Assembly (NCBI GenBank): GCA_045656145.1
Contig: JAZOQP010000008.1
Coordinates: 1-23,906, forward strand
Reading direction: 5' to 3'
DNA: 23,906 bases
Origin: SIG565 sp045656145
Lineage (GTDB): Bacteria; Bacillota; Clostridia; Oscillospirales; Acutalibacteraceae
Position numbers and translations under genes: made by a program. Shown piece after piece: positions 8,276-17,676 of the stretch. Under the pieces are notes generated by a model that did no database searches, was not told the origin of the DNA, and saw only the letters and a list, made by a program, of their open reading frames with translations. The first letter of the stretch is position 1. Each line of letters begins with the position of its first letter.

Positions 8276-11200
8276 TATTAAGCTCTATTACAATTCAGGG
8301 CTTTAAATCTTTTGCCGATAAAACTACACTTAAATTCGGGAAGGGTATAACAGGTATTGTAGGACCTAACGGAAGCGGTAAAAGTAATATTGCCGATGCA
8401 GTTCGTTGGGTACTCGGTGAGCAGTCTACAAAAAGTTTGCGCGGTCAATCTATGGAAGATGTTATCTTTGGTGGTACCGCAACTCGCCGCCCACATGGAT
8501 ATTGCGAGGTTACCCTTAATATTGATAATAGCGACCATTCCCTTAATTTTGAGGGCGATGAGGTCGCCATTACACGCCGTTTTTATCGTTCACATGAAAG
8601 CGAATATTTAATTAACAATGTATCTGTACGCCTTAAAGATATAAACGAACTCTTTATGGATACGGGTATTGGTCGTGATGGCTACTCAATGGTAGGTCAG
8701 GGTAAAATTGATGCTATTATCAGCACAAAATCAGGCGAGCGCCGCGATATTTTTGAGGAAGCTTCAGGTATTTCAAAATACCGTTACAGGAAAATTGAAA
8801 GCGAGAGAAAATTAGCTGCCGCCGATGAAAACTTGCTTCGCTTAAGGGATATTATGCAGGAACTTGAATCCCGCGTTGGCCCTTTGAAATCTCAAAGTGA
8901 AAAGGCTGAAAAATTCCTTGAATTAGCAGGGCAGAAGAAGAATTTAGAAATTGGTCTTTGGCTTAATACGCTTGAAAATTTTAAGGAGAATTTAAGAAAT
9001 CAAGAGGCTAAAATTACCGCTTGTGAGGTTCAGTATAAGGAAATCGAAGATAGCCTTTCTGAATTCGATTTAACAACCGAGCGAAACTCTGCTTTATTTA
9101 CTGAAATTTCTTGTAAAATTGATGATGCAAGGCAGTCAATTTCAAACCTTAATGAGAGAATCGCTGTTTTAATGGGTGAAATATCTGTAAAAGAAAATGA
9201 TATTACCCATAATAATTCAACTATTGAGCGTTTGAATGCCGAAATCAATGAATTAAAAGGTTCTGAAGAGTCAGCAAAATCGGAAATTGATAAAAACAGA
9301 GCATTAAATTCCGAAAAATTAGATAGAAAAAATGAACTTAATGAACAACTAATTAATGCAGAATTATCATTGGCCGAACTTTTAAACAGCAGTGAAACCT
9401 TTTCTAGAAAAATAGAGGAGCTTTCTTCTCTTATTAATGAATTAACCTATAAGGGTGCTGATTTAAAGGTTGAGGTTGTATCATCAAAGGCAAATATCGA
9501 GGAGTTAGTTTCAAGAAATAGCGTTATTGATGAACTTATTTCTTCTAAATCTGAAGAGAAAGCCGAGTTAGAAACCGAGTTTTCCGAAACCGAAAAATTG
9601 GTTGACTCGTTAGAGGAAACCGTTAATGAATGTGAAAACTTGGTTAAAGGTTATTCATTAAGACTTGATAATCGCAAGGAAAAGGTAAATGAACTCAAAG
9701 CAAATTTAGATGATATTCGCCTTGATATTGAATCTAAAAAGAGAAGGGTTCAGTTGCTTTCCGACCTTGAAAAGAATATGGAGGGCTTTGCTCATTCGGT
9801 AAAGGCTGTTATGAAGGATGCAGAATCAGGTGTTCTTCGCGGAGTTTTTGGCCCTGTTTCTAATATTATCAAGGTTAAAAAAGAGTATTCCGTTGCTATT
9901 GAAACTGCTCTTGGCAATGCACTTCAAAATATTATTGTTGAAAATGAAAACGATGCAAAGCGCGCAATTAATGCTTTGAAGCAGTCCAACTCAGGTAGAG
10001 CTACCTTTTTGCCTGTAAATTCCGTTAAGTCAAGGCCCTTTAACGAAAAGGGTTATGAGGATATGTTCGGATATGTGGGCCGCGCTAATGAAATTGTTGA
10101 TTGCGATGATAAATTCCGCGAAATCATTAATTACCTCTTAGGTGCTGTTGTAATTACTGAAGATATTGATTCGGCAGTTGCAATTGCCAAGAAGTTCAAT
10201 TATCATTTCAAGGTTGTATCCTTAGATGGTCAGATAATTAATGCAGGCGGCTCATTAACAGGTGGTTCACTCATTAAAAATGCCGGTATTTTAAGCCGTA
10301 AAGAAGATATAAAGAAAATTAATTCTCAAATTGAATCATTAAAGCTTAAAGAAGAATCGGTTGAGAAACTTTATGATGAAGCACTTTCGGATTTAGCAAA
10401 AATTGAATCTGATATTACTAATGCTAACGCTTCTTTAACTACTGCTAATGAGGATAAAATCAGAGCCTTGGCAGAACTTAAGAGAATTGGCGATTTATTA
10501 TCTAATGCAAAATCGCTTTTAGGCGAATATGATAATGAAAAGAGCACCAATATTTCTAAAATAGCCGCTTTAACAACTTCTTCTGAGAATTCTCAAAAAC
10601 AGCTTGAAGATTTAGAGGATAAGAAAAATTCTGTTCAGGCAGAAATTGATAGTATTTCGGGCGGAAGAGATGAAATTTCAATTAAAAGAGAGTCTTTATC
10701 CGAAAAAATCACCGAAATCAAGCTTCAAATTATTGAATGCTCTAAGGATGCCGAAGCCTATGAAAGCATGGCAGCATCACTAGAGGCGGCTTTATCTAAC
10801 AGAGATTCAAGAATTAAGGAACTTGAAAATGAGATTGCAATTAATTTAAAACTCATTTCTGATAAACAAACCGATATTGATGCTTTAAATTCTGCTATTG
10901 ATGAAATTAAAAATAACATTTCGCTGAATGAAGAAAATATTAATAAATTCATTGAGCAAAGAAATGATATTGAGCAGTCGAATTTTAAACTTCGTATGGA
11001 GGAAAGAGAAAAGACCAGCGAAAGAGAAAAAATCGGTGGAGAGCTTGCTCGTCTTTCCGAAAGGAAAGAAAATATGCTTGCGGAATATGATAATGTTATC
11101 AAGCAGTTATATGAAGAGTATCAGCTAACAAGAACCGAAGCCGAGAATATGGGAATAACTATTGAAAATCCTGCCGAGGCTAAGAAAGAACTTGCTCAAA

Positions 11201-11847
11201 TTAAGTCTTCTATCCGTTCTCTTGGTAGCGTTAACGTAGCTGCTATTGAAGAATATAAGGAAGTAAGCGAAAGATATGAGTTTATGAAAACTCAAATTGA
11301 GGATGTTGAAACCTCTCGCGCCGAGCTAGGTAAACTTATTAATCAGTTAACTAAGCAAATGCAGGAAATGTTTGTTGAAGGCTTCACTAAGATTAATGAA
11401 AGCTTCTCTAAAACATTTACTGAATTATTCGGAGGCGGTACAGCGCAATTGGTTCTTACCGACCCCGAGAATGTTCTTGAGAGTGGAATTGACATCAATG
11501 CTAAACTCCCCGGTAAAAATGTGCCGAGTCTTGATGGCCTATCGGGTGGTGAAAAGGCCCTCGTGGCATTAGCTATTTACTTCTCAATTATGCGTGTAAA
11601 TGCGCCGCCATTCTGCTTCTTGGATGAGGTTGATACAGCGCTTGATGATATCAATGTTGACCGCGTGGCACAGTATATGAAATCTAGCGATTTTGCAACT
11701 CAGTTTATTTGTGTAACACACCGTCGCGGTACCATGGAGGCTGCAGATATGCTTTATGGCGTTACTATGCAGGAGAAGGGTATAACAAAACTTTTGCAGC
11801 TTAATGTTGCAGAACTTGAAAAGAAATTACTTAAAGGTGAGTTATAA
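8272..11847 (+). CDS. smc: Chromosome segregation ATPase Smc
   Basis: Smc is the condensin ATPase that, with ScpA and ScpB, compacts and separates sister chromosomes. The 1191-residue length is normal. Walker A is GPNGSGKSN at 31-39. Long coiled coils flank a hinge at about 520-665, which includes GVFGPVSNIIKV and ends near GGSLTGGS. The C-terminal head has the signature LSGGEKALVALAI from residue 1090 and Walker B FCFLDEVDTALDD soon after. The reading frame is intact throughout, with no break in the coiled-coil regions. The start overlaps the preceding stop (ATGA), and its TAA overlaps the ftsY ATG (TAATG). scpAB are not in this window. Confidence 0.98.
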   Translation: MILSSITIQGFKSFADKTTLKFGKGITGIVGPNGSGKSNIADAVRWVLGEQSTKSLRGQSMEDVIFGGTATRRPHGYCEVTLNIDNSDHSLNFEGDEVAITRRFYRSHESEYLINNVSVRLKDINELFMDTGIGRDGYSMVGQGKIDAIISTKSGERRDIFEEASGISKYRYRKIESERKLAAADENLLRLRDIMQELESRVGPLKSQSEKAEKFLELAGQKKNLEIGLWLNTLENFKENLRNQEAKITACEVQYKEIEDSLSEFDLTTERNSALFTEISCKIDDARQSISNLNERIAVLMGEISVKENDITHNNSTIERLNAEINELKGSEESAKSEIDKNRALNSEKLDRKNELNEQLINAELSLAELLNSSETFSRKIEELSSLINELTYKGADLKVEVVSSKANIEELVSRNSVIDELISSKSEEKAELETEFSETEKLVDSLEETVNECENLVKGYSLRLDNRKEKVNELKANLDDIRLDIESKKRRVQLLSDLEKNMEGFAHSVKAVMKDAESGVLRGVFGPVSNIIKVKKEYSVAIETALGNALQNIIVENENDAKRAINALKQSNSGRATFLPVNSVKSRPFNEKGYEDMFGYVGRANEIVDCDDKFREIINYLLGAVVITEDIDSAVAIAKKFNYHFKVVSLDGQIINAGGSLTGGSLIKNAGILSRKEDIKKINSQIESLKLKEESVEKLYDEALSDLAKIESDITNANASLTTANEDKIRALAELKRIGDLLSNAKSLLGEYDNEKSTNISKIAALTTSSENSQKQLEDLEDKKNSVQAEIDSISGGRDEISIKRESLSEKITEIKLQIIECSKDAEAYESMAASLEAALSNRDSRIKELENEIAINLKLISDKQTDIDALNSAIDEIKNNISLNEENINKFIEQRNDIEQSNFKLRMEEREKTSEREKIGGELARLSERKENMLAEYDNVIKQLYEEYQLTRTEAENMGITIENPAEAKKELAQIKSSIRSLGSVNVAAIEEYKEVSERYEFMKTQIEDVETSRAELGKLINQLTKQMQEMFVEGFTKINESFSKTFTELFGGGTAQLVLTDPENVLESGIDINAKLPGKNVPSLDGLSGGEKALVALAIYFSIMRVNAPPFCFLDEVDTALDDINVDRVAQYMKSSDFATQFICVTHRRGTMEAADMLYGVTMQEKGITKLLQLNVAELEKKLLKGEL

Positions 11848-12758
11848 TGTCCTTTTTTGATAAAATTAAGGCAGGGCTTACAAAAAGCCGAAATTCTATT
11901 GTTAATAACATAAATTCGGTTATTAACAGTTTTACTAAAATTGATGAGGAACTTTTTGAAGAGCTTGAAGAAATTTTAATTACCGCCGATATTGGCGTTA
12001 AAACCTCGGGAGAAATTTGCGAGAAGCTTCGCGCTTTAGTTAAATCTAATGGTATAAAAGACCCTGGAGAAATTAAATCGGCACTTAAAAATATTGTTGC
12101 CGATATGATTTCGGGAGATGCCGAGTTAAAAATGGATGGCAATCCCGCAATAATAATGGTAATTGGTGTAAATGGTGTTGGAAAAACAACAACCATTGGT
12201 AAAATTTCCTCTCTGCTTTCAAAAAGCGGTAAAAAAGTTGTGCTTGGCGCGGCCGATACATTCCGTGCTGCTGCAATTGAGCAGTTGACCGTTTGGGCAG
12301 AGCGCTCGGGTGCCGAAATTGTTTCTTCCTTGCAGGGAACCGACCCAGCAAGCGTCGTTTTTGACACAATTTCTTCTGCCAAAGCCAAAAAAGCAGATGT
12401 TATTATTTGCGATACTGCAGGCCGACTTCATAATAAGAAAAACCTTATGGATGAGCTTGCAAAAATGAATAGGATTATTGCTCGTGAATTGCCAAACAGC
12501 AAGCCCGAGGTTTTATTAGTGCTTGATGCGGCAACAGGGCAGAATGCAGTTAATCAGGCAAGGGAGTTTGCATCGGTTACTAATGTAACGGGTATTGTTC
12601 TAACAAAACTTGATGGAACTGCTAAGGGCGGCGTTGTTATTCCGATTTATAACGAACTTGGCATTCCCGTTAAGTTTATCGGCGTTGGAGAGGGTATTGA
12701 TGACCTTCAGCCCTTCGATGCAAAAACCTATAGTGATAGTCTATTTTGCGAGGAATAG
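11847..12758 (+). CDS. ftsY: Signal recognition particle receptor FtsY
   Basis: FtsY is the membrane-associated GTPase that receives SRP-bound ribosomes for co-translational insertion. The 303-residue form has only the N and G domains and lacks the long acidic N-terminal extension of enterobacterial FtsY, as is usual in Firmicutes. G motifs are GVNGVGKTTTIGKI (from residue 107), DTAGRLHNKKNLMDEL (about 189), TKLDGTAKGGVV and the closing GVGEGIDDLQPFD. The ATG shares one base with the smc stop. The next gene starts two bases after its TAG, and that gene's ribosome site (GAGGA) lies in the last FtsY codons. Confidence 0.97.
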   Translation: MSFFDKIKAGLTKSRNSIVNNINSVINSFTKIDEELFEELEEILITADIGVKTSGEICEKLRALVKSNGIKDPGEIKSALKNIVADMISGDAELKMDGNPAIIMVIGVNGVGKTTTIGKISSLLSKSGKKVVLGAADTFRAAAIEQLTVWAERSGAEIVSSLQGTDPASVVFDTISSAKAKKADVIICDTAGRLHNKKNLMDELAKMNRIIARELPNSKPEVLLVLDAATGQNAVNQAREFASVTNVTGIVLTKLDGTAKGGVVIPIYNELGIPVKFIGVGEGIDDLQPFDAKTYSDSLFCEE

Positions 12759-12760
12759 TT

Positions 12761-13345
12761 ATGAAATTTTTTATTGCAACAAAAAATGCTCATAAAATTA
12801 AGGAATTTTCCGCAATTCTTAATGAATTTAATATTGAACTTATTTCCGAAGCAAATTTAGAAAAACCGCTTCCTGATATCGAGGAGGATGGTTTAACCTT
12901 TCAGGAAAACTCGCTAATTAAGGCTCGTTTTGCCGCCCGTGAAACAGGGCTTCCAACCTTGGCTGATGATTCGGGATTATGTGTTGATTATCTAGGTGGC
13001 GAGCCGGGAATTTATTCTGCAAGATATGCAGGAGTTCACGGGGATGATAATGCTAATAATCAAAAACTCCTTAAAAAATTAGAGGGCGTTAAAAATAGAA
13101 ATGCAAAATTCGTTTGTGCCGTTGCCTGTGTTTTTCCTGATGGCAGAGAATTTACGGTTATCGGCGAATGTAAGGGTAAAATTGATTTGCAGCCGCGCGG
13201 AAATGGCGGATTTGGTTATGACCCATTATTTATATCGGATGATAAGGGGAGTTTCGGACTCCTTTCGCCCGAAGAAAAGAACAGCATTAGCCATAGGGCA
13301 AATGCTTTAAAGGAATTTAGAAAAGAAATTATTAAATATATTTAA
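12761..13345 (+). CDS. rdgB: Non-canonical purine NTP pyrophosphatase (RdgB/HAM1 family)
   Basis: This cytosolic house-cleaning enzyme hydrolyses dITP, ITP and XTP to monophosphates, keeping deaminated purines out of nucleic acids. The 194-residue product begins MKFFIATKNAHKIKEF, where TKNAHK is the family nucleotide-binding motif. It continues with LADDSGLCVDYLGGEPGIYS near residue 70 (metal-binding acidic loop) and ends with GFGYDPLF and SHRANAL, all hallmark segments. ATG 12761 is chosen because GAGGA (12750-12754) is correctly spaced and the conserved motif starts at once; an upstream in-frame start at 12746 would lie inside ftsY. Confidence 0.96.
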   Translation: MKFFIATKNAHKIKEFSAILNEFNIELISEANLEKPLPDIEEDGLTFQENSLIKARFAARETGLPTLADDSGLCVDYLGGEPGIYSARYAGVHGDDNANNQKLLKKLEGVKNRNAKFVCAVACVFPDGREFTVIGECKGKIDLQPRGNGGFGYDPLFISDDKGSFGLLSPEEKNSISHRANALKEFRKEIIKYI

Positions 13346-13358
13346 AAAGGGGAATATT

Positions 13359-13652
13359 ATGCTTACAAGTAAGCAAAGAGCTCAACTCAGAGGTATGGCT
13401 AATTCATATGATACAATTTTACAAATTGGTAAAACAGGTATCAGCGAGCAGACAATTAAGCAGGTTGATGATGCTTTAACAGCTCGCGAATTAATTAAAA
13501 TCAGAACTCTCGAAACTTCACCCACAACTTCCAGAGAAAGCGCAGATATGCTTGCCGAAAAGGTTAATGCTGATGTTGTTCAGGTAATTGGTTCAAAGAT
13601 TGTTCTATATAGAGAAAACAAAAAAGATAAGAAGATTTATTTGGTGAAATAA
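13359..13652 (+). CDS. yhbY: Ribosome assembly RNA-binding protein YhbY (CRM domain)
   Basis: This 97-residue protein is essentially one CRM domain (RNA-binding, IF3-C-like fold), associated with pre-50S ribosomal particles in other bacteria. The recognisable core is LTSKQRAQLRGMAN, ILQIGKTGISE and ARELIKIRTLE, then a final strand VVQVIGSKIVLYRE. A strong AAGGGGA ribosome site lies eight bases before the ATG. In Firmicutes yhbY commonly sits beside nadD-yqeK-rsfS, as here. Function is inferred from the family. Confidence 0.93.
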   Translation: MLTSKQRAQLRGMANSYDTILQIGKTGISEQTIKQVDDALTARELIKIRTLETSPTTSRESADMLAEKVNADVVQVIGSKIVLYRENKKDKKIYLVK

Positions 13653-13653
13653 T

Positions 13654-14259
13654 ATGGGAAATCTTGTGGTTTTCGGCGGCACCTTTAATCCGATACACTC
13701 AGGACATATTGAAATAATTGAAAAAACCTTAACTCTTTATTCAACCGATATGGTTATGGTAATTCCAACATCATTGCCTCCGCATAAAATTAGCAATGAT
13801 TTAGCAAGTGATGCCGACCGTTATGAAATGTGCAGGCTTGCAATAGAGGATATAGATAATGTTATTGTTAGCGATATTGAACTTCTAAGAGGTGGCAAAA
13901 GTTTTACTTTTGATACCCTTAATGAAATTAAAAAACTTTATCCTGATAATAAATTATCTTTGGTTTGTGGCGGCGATATGATAGTAACCTTTCATGAATG
14001 GTTTAGATATAAGGATATTTTAAAACTTGCCGATATCATTGCGGTAAGGCGTGTAGGGATTGATAAAACTTTATTTAATAAAGCCATTTGCAACCTGATT
14101 AACTTAGGCGGCAGAGTAGAGGTTTTGGATGGGGATATTATGGAAATTTCCTCAACCGAAATTAAGAAAAACCTTGATAAAAAAGATTATCTAACAAAGT
14201 TTTTACCAAAAAAAGTTTATAATTACATTATTGAAAACAGCTTATATTCGGGAGAATAA
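13654..14259 (+). CDS. nadD: Nicotinate-nucleotide adenylyltransferase
   Basis: NadD joins nicotinate mononucleotide and ATP to form deamido-NAD, a required step of NAD synthesis. The 201-residue protein has the nucleotidyltransferase motif VVFGGTFNPIHSGH, with the catalytic HxGH at H15-H18. It has the substrate segment IPTSLPPHK near residue 43, GGDMIVTFHEWFRYKDIL near 110-127 and the closing ISSTEIKKNL. It begins one base after the yhbY stop with only a weak GGTG as ribosome site, so translation probably depends on coupling. The next gene, yqeK, is its usual partner. Confidence 0.97.
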   Translation: MGNLVVFGGTFNPIHSGHIEIIEKTLTLYSTDMVMVIPTSLPPHKISNDLASDADRYEMCRLAIEDIDNVIVSDIELLRGGKSFTFDTLNEIKKLYPDNKLSLVCGGDMIVTFHEWFRYKDILKLADIIAVRRVGIDKTLFNKAICNLINLGGRVEVLDGDIMEISSTEIKKNLDKKDYLTKFLPKKVYNYIIENSLYSGE

Positions 14260-14260
14260 A

Positions 14261-14824
14261 ATGGACTATAGCAATTATATTGAAATACTCAAATCAAGGC
14301 TTACCGAAAAAAGATTTAAGCATTCCTTCTGTGTGGCAGATGAGGCGAAAAGGCTTGCTGTTAAATATGAATCCAATGCCGAGAAAGCCTATTTAGCGGG
14401 ACTGCTTCATGATATTACTAAAAATGCGGATGAAAATGAACAGTTGAATTTAATGAAAGAATTTGATATAATTCCTGATGGTATAACTCTATCTTCCGAA
14501 AAATTATGGCATGCCGTAACGGGTGCGGGTTATATAGAAAAACGTTTAGGTATTACCGATAAAGAAATTATCTCAGCGGTAAGATATCATACAACGGCAA
14601 AAAAGAATATGTCAAAATTTGAAAAAATTCTTTATATTGCCGATTTCACTTCGCTCGATAGAGATTATGATGATGTTGAAATAATGCGCGAAAAAGCAAA
14701 TGAATCGCTTGATTGTGCTATGGAATATGCCTTGGAATACACTGTAAATGAACTTAAAGGTAAAGGGGCTAAAATTCACCCCGATACACTCGATGCTTAT
14801 AACGAAATAAAGGAGAGTAATTAA
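14261..14824 (+). CDS. yqeK: HD-domain hydrolase YqeK, predicted symmetrical Ap4A hydrolase
   Basis: YqeK-family proteins are HD-domain metal-dependent phosphohydrolases; characterised members split diadenosine tetraphosphate to two ADP. The 187-residue product carries metal ligands H21 (KRFKHSFCVADEAKRLA), H50 and D51 (LAGLLHDITK), then WHAVTGAGY, RYHTT and KILYIADF further along. ATG 14261 is preferred because GGGAG (14250-14254) precedes it; an in-frame ATG at 14231 would overlap nadD by 29 bases. The stop shares a base with rsfS (TAATG). Family placement is firm; the Ap4A activity is by homology. Confidence 0.94.
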   Translation: MDYSNYIEILKSRLTEKRFKHSFCVADEAKRLAVKYESNAEKAYLAGLLHDITKNADENEQLNLMKEFDIIPDGITLSSEKLWHAVTGAGYIEKRLGITDKEIISAVRYHTTAKKNMSKFEKILYIADFTSLDRDYDDVEIMREKANESLDCAMEYALEYTVNELKGKGAKIHPDTLDAYNEIKESN

Positions 14825-15186
14825 TGGAATCAAGCGAAATTTTAAGAATAGCGGCAAACGCTTTAAATGAAAAAAAGGCGCAAAATTTAAGCGCATTAAA
14901 GGTTGATGATTTAACGGTTCTTACAGAATATTTTTTGCTATGCACTGCAACATCTTCAACCCATGTAAGAGCTTTAGCCGATGAAGTTGAATTTAAATTA
15001 ACAGAGGCAGGTTTAGAGCCGCATCATATTGAAGGTAAATCTACAGGTTGGATTCTTCTTGATTACAGCAGCGTTATTGTTCACGTTATGAGCCGTGAGG
15101 CAAGAGAGTTTTATAATTTAGATAAAATGTGGAGCGATGGAACTCCACTTGATTTAAATACCATTTTAGTTAGCGAACAGGAGTAG
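14824..15186 (+). CDS. rsfS: Ribosomal silencing factor RsfS (YbeB/Iojap)
   Basis: RsfS binds ribosomal protein uL14 and blocks joining of the subunits, lowering translation when nutrients run out. The 120-residue product shows the Iojap pattern: LTEYFLLCTATSSTHVRALA near residue 35, GWILLDYSSVIVHVMSREAREFYNLDKMW at about 75-103. Overlap with the yqeK stop (TAATG) implies coupling. It precedes leuS by five bases, and the leuS ribosome site AGGAG lies in its last codons. Firmicutes often have an LCP (LytR) gene between yqeK and rsfS; none is present here. Confidence 0.95.
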   Translation: MESSEILRIAANALNEKKAQNLSALKVDDLTVLTEYFLLCTATSSTHVRALADEVEFKLTEAGLEPHHIEGKSTGWILLDYSSVIVHVMSREAREFYNLDKMWSDGTPLDLNTILVSEQE

Positions 15187-15191
15187 AGAAT

Positions 15192-17597
15192 ATGAAATAT
15201 AATTATAGTGAAATAGAGAAAAAATGGCAGGATATATGGGATGAAAAAGGCACATTCTATGCAACTGAGGATTATTCAAAACCAAAATTCTTCGGTCTTG
15301 TAGAATTTCCTTATCCTTCAGGTCAGGGTCTTCATGTGGGCCATCCGCGTTCCTATACCGCGCTTGATATAGTAGCCCGTAAAAAACGTTTACAGGGATA
15401 TAATGTTCTTTATCCTATGGGTTGGGATGCTTTCGGTCTTCCCACCGAAAACTTTGCAATTAAAAATCATATTCATCCCGAAATCGTTACAAAGCAAAAT
15501 ATTGCTAACTTTAAAAAACAGTTAAAATCTTTAGGCTTTTCATTTGATTGGAGCAGGGAAGTTAACACAACCGACCCCGATTATTATAAATGGACTCAGT
15601 GGATTTTCCTTCAACTTTATAAGCATGGTTTGGCTTATAAAAAGGAAATGTCGGTTAACTGGTGTCCATCTTGTAAGTGCGTTTTAGCTAATGAAGAGGT
15701 TGTAAACGGCGTTTGTGAAAGATGCGGTAGTGAGGTAGTACATAAGGTTAAAAGCCAATGGATGCTTAAAATTACCGATTATGCTGATAAACTTTTAGAT
15801 GGTCTTGATACCGTTGACTTTATTGAACGTGTTAAAACTCAGCAGCGCAATTGGATTGGTCGTTCTTATGGTACTCAGGTTAAATTCAAAACCAATATTG
15901 GCGATGAGTTTGAGATTTATACCACACGCGCCGATACACTTTTCGGTGTTACCTATATGGTAATGTCTCCTGAGCATCCTTTGCTTTCAAAATGGGCTGA
16001 TAAAATCGCTAATTTTGATGCTGTAAAGGAATATCAAGAGTCGGCAGCAAAGAAGTCAGACTTTGAGAGAACCGAGCTTGCTAAGGATAAAACAGGCGTT
16101 ATGCTTGAGGGCGTTAAGGCTATTAATCCCGTTAATAACACCGAAATTCCGATTTTCATTTCAGATTATGTTTTAATTTCTTATGGTACAGGCGCTATTA
16201 TGGCGGTTCCCGGCCATGACACTCGCGACTGGGAGTTTGCAAAGAAGTTTAATTTGCCGATTATCGAGGTAGTTGCAGGCGGAGATGTTGAAAAAGAGGC
16301 ATACACCGATTGCGATGAGGGTGTAATGGTAAATTCAGGTTTCTTAACAGGTCTTAGCGTTGATCAAGCAAAAAAAGCTATGCAAAAATGGCTTACCGAA
16401 AAGGAACTTGGTTTTGTTAAAACAAACTTTAAACTAAGAGATTGGGTATTCTCCCGTCAGCGTTATTGGGGCGAACCTATTCCTATGGTTTATTGTGAGA
16501 AGTGCGGATATGTTCCGCTACCTGAGAGCCAGCTTCCGTTATTGCTCCCGAATGTTGATTCTTATGAACCCACCGATAATGGCGAATCCCCACTTGCAAA
16601 AATTACCGATTGGGTAAACACCAAATGTCCTTGCTGCGGTGGCGATGCAAAGCGTGAAACCGATACAATGCCGCAGTGGGCAGGTTCTTCTTGGTATTTC
16701 TTACGCTATTGCGATCCCAAGAATAAGGATGCTTTAGCATCTGCTGAAGCCCTAAAATATTGGGGACCGGTTGATTGGTATAACGGTGGTATGGAACATA
16801 CAACACTCCATCTTCTTTATAGCCGTTTCTGGCACAAATTCCTTTATGATATTGGAGTTGTGCCTAATCCGGAGCCTTATGCTAAGCGTACAAGCCACGG
16901 TATGATTTTGGGAGAGAACGGCGAAAAGATGTCAAAATCTCGCGGAAATGTTGTTAACCCTGATGATATTGTTCGTGATTATGGTGCCGACACAATGCGC
17001 CTTTATGAAATGTTTATTGGCGACTTTGAAAAAGCAGCTCCTTGGAGTTCAACATCTATTAAGGGTTGTAAACGTTTCTTAGACCGCATTTGGTCTTTAG
17101 CTGATATTACTGTGGATGGCGAAGATTACCGCAAGGAAATCGAAACCGAAATGCATAAAACCATTAAGAAGGTAACCGAGGATATTGAGGGTCTTAAAAT
17201 GAACACCGCAATTGCTTCCATGATGGCTCTTCTTAATGTTATTGCCGCTACAGGTAAAATCACTAAGGGAGAATTAAAAACCCTTCTTATTCTCCTAAAT
17301 CCCTTTGCACCGCATATAACCGAAGAAATGTGGGTAAATGCAGAATTTAGCGGAATGCTTAATGAAACTCAGTGGCCGAGTTTTGATGAATCTAAGTGCG
17401 TTGATTCGGCTGTTGAAATCGTTGTTCAGATAAACGGCAAAATCAGAGCGAGATTAAATGTTCCTGTAGATATTTCTTCAGATGATGCCATAGCGCTTGC
17501 AAAGAGTGAGGGTGCAGTTGCAAACGAGATAGCAGGCAAGAATATAATTAAAGAAATTTATATTCCTAAAAAGCTTGTAAATATCGTTGTTAAATAA
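15192..17597 (+). CDS. leuS: Leucyl-tRNA synthetase
   Basis: LeuS charges tRNA-Leu and proofreads isoleucine and related mistakes through its inserted CP1 domain. The 801-residue length fits the bacterial type. The class I signatures are HVGH (48-51, within YPSGQGLHVGHPRSYTALDI) and KMSKS (579-583). A zinc ribbon appears at WCPSCKCVLANEEV with CERCG, near residues 157-180. CP1 editing motifs include TTRADTLFGVTYMV near 239 and GTGAIMAVPGHDTRDWEFA near 333. No T-box leader is possible, as it lies five bases after rsfS inside the operon; AGGAG (15180-15184) is its ribosome site. A strong terminator follows, so this is the last gene of the long operon. Confidence 0.98.
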   Translation: MKYNYSEIEKKWQDIWDEKGTFYATEDYSKPKFFGLVEFPYPSGQGLHVGHPRSYTALDIVARKKRLQGYNVLYPMGWDAFGLPTENFAIKNHIHPEIVTKQNIANFKKQLKSLGFSFDWSREVNTTDPDYYKWTQWIFLQLYKHGLAYKKEMSVNWCPSCKCVLANEEVVNGVCERCGSEVVHKVKSQWMLKITDYADKLLDGLDTVDFIERVKTQQRNWIGRSYGTQVKFKTNIGDEFEIYTTRADTLFGVTYMVMSPEHPLLSKWADKIANFDAVKEYQESAAKKSDFERTELAKDKTGVMLEGVKAINPVNNTEIPIFISDYVLISYGTGAIMAVPGHDTRDWEFAKKFNLPIIEVVAGGDVEKEAYTDCDEGVMVNSGFLTGLSVDQAKKAMQKWLTEKELGFVKTNFKLRDWVFSRQRYWGEPIPMVYCEKCGYVPLPESQLPLLLPNVDSYEPTDNGESPLAKITDWVNTKCPCCGGDAKRETDTMPQWAGSSWYFLRYCDPKNKDALASAEALKYWGPVDWYNGGMEHTTLHLLYSRFWHKFLYDIGVVPNPEPYAKRTSHGMILGENGEKMSKSRGNVVNPDDIVRDYGADTMRLYEMFIGDFEKAAPWSSTSIKGCKRFLDRIWSLADITVDGEDYRKEIETEMHKTIKKVTEDIEGLKMNTAIASMMALLNVIAATGKITKGELKTLLILLNPFAPHITEEMWVNAEFSGMLNETQWPSFDESKCVDSAVEIVVQINGKIRARLNVPVDISSDDAIALAKSEGAVANEIAGKNIIKEIYIPKKLVNIVVK

Positions 17598-17602
17598 CAA
17601 AA

Positions 17603-17657
17603 CCTAAAATTCCCTGAGAATAGTTTGATTCTCAGGGAATTTTTTGAAAATTTTAGG
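17603..17657 (+). terminator. Terminator of the long housekeeping operon, after leuS
   Basis: A perfect 16-bp stem (17606-17621 with 17628-17643) has a six-base AGTTTG loop. The last bases of the 3' arm form the T-tract, which runs to 17645. An additional 9-bp inverted repeat, CCTAAAATT (17603-17611) and AATTTTAGG (17649-17657), surrounds it and shares the lower bases, so two partly exclusive pairings are possible. The terminator call is strong; the meaning of the outer arm is uncertain. Confidence 0.93.
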
Positions 17658-17676
17658 TAAATAATAAAGAAAAGTG

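Noticed and set aside
11831..12431. Long minus-strand open frames opposite ftsY, and a similar frame opposite the SpoU methylase at 537-1049
   Set aside because: These are antisense shadows of strongly conserved genes on the plus strand, with no ribosome sites and no family resemblance.
15160..15192. T-box riboswitch before leuS
   Set aside because: Only five bases separate rsfS from leuS, so there is no space for a leader.
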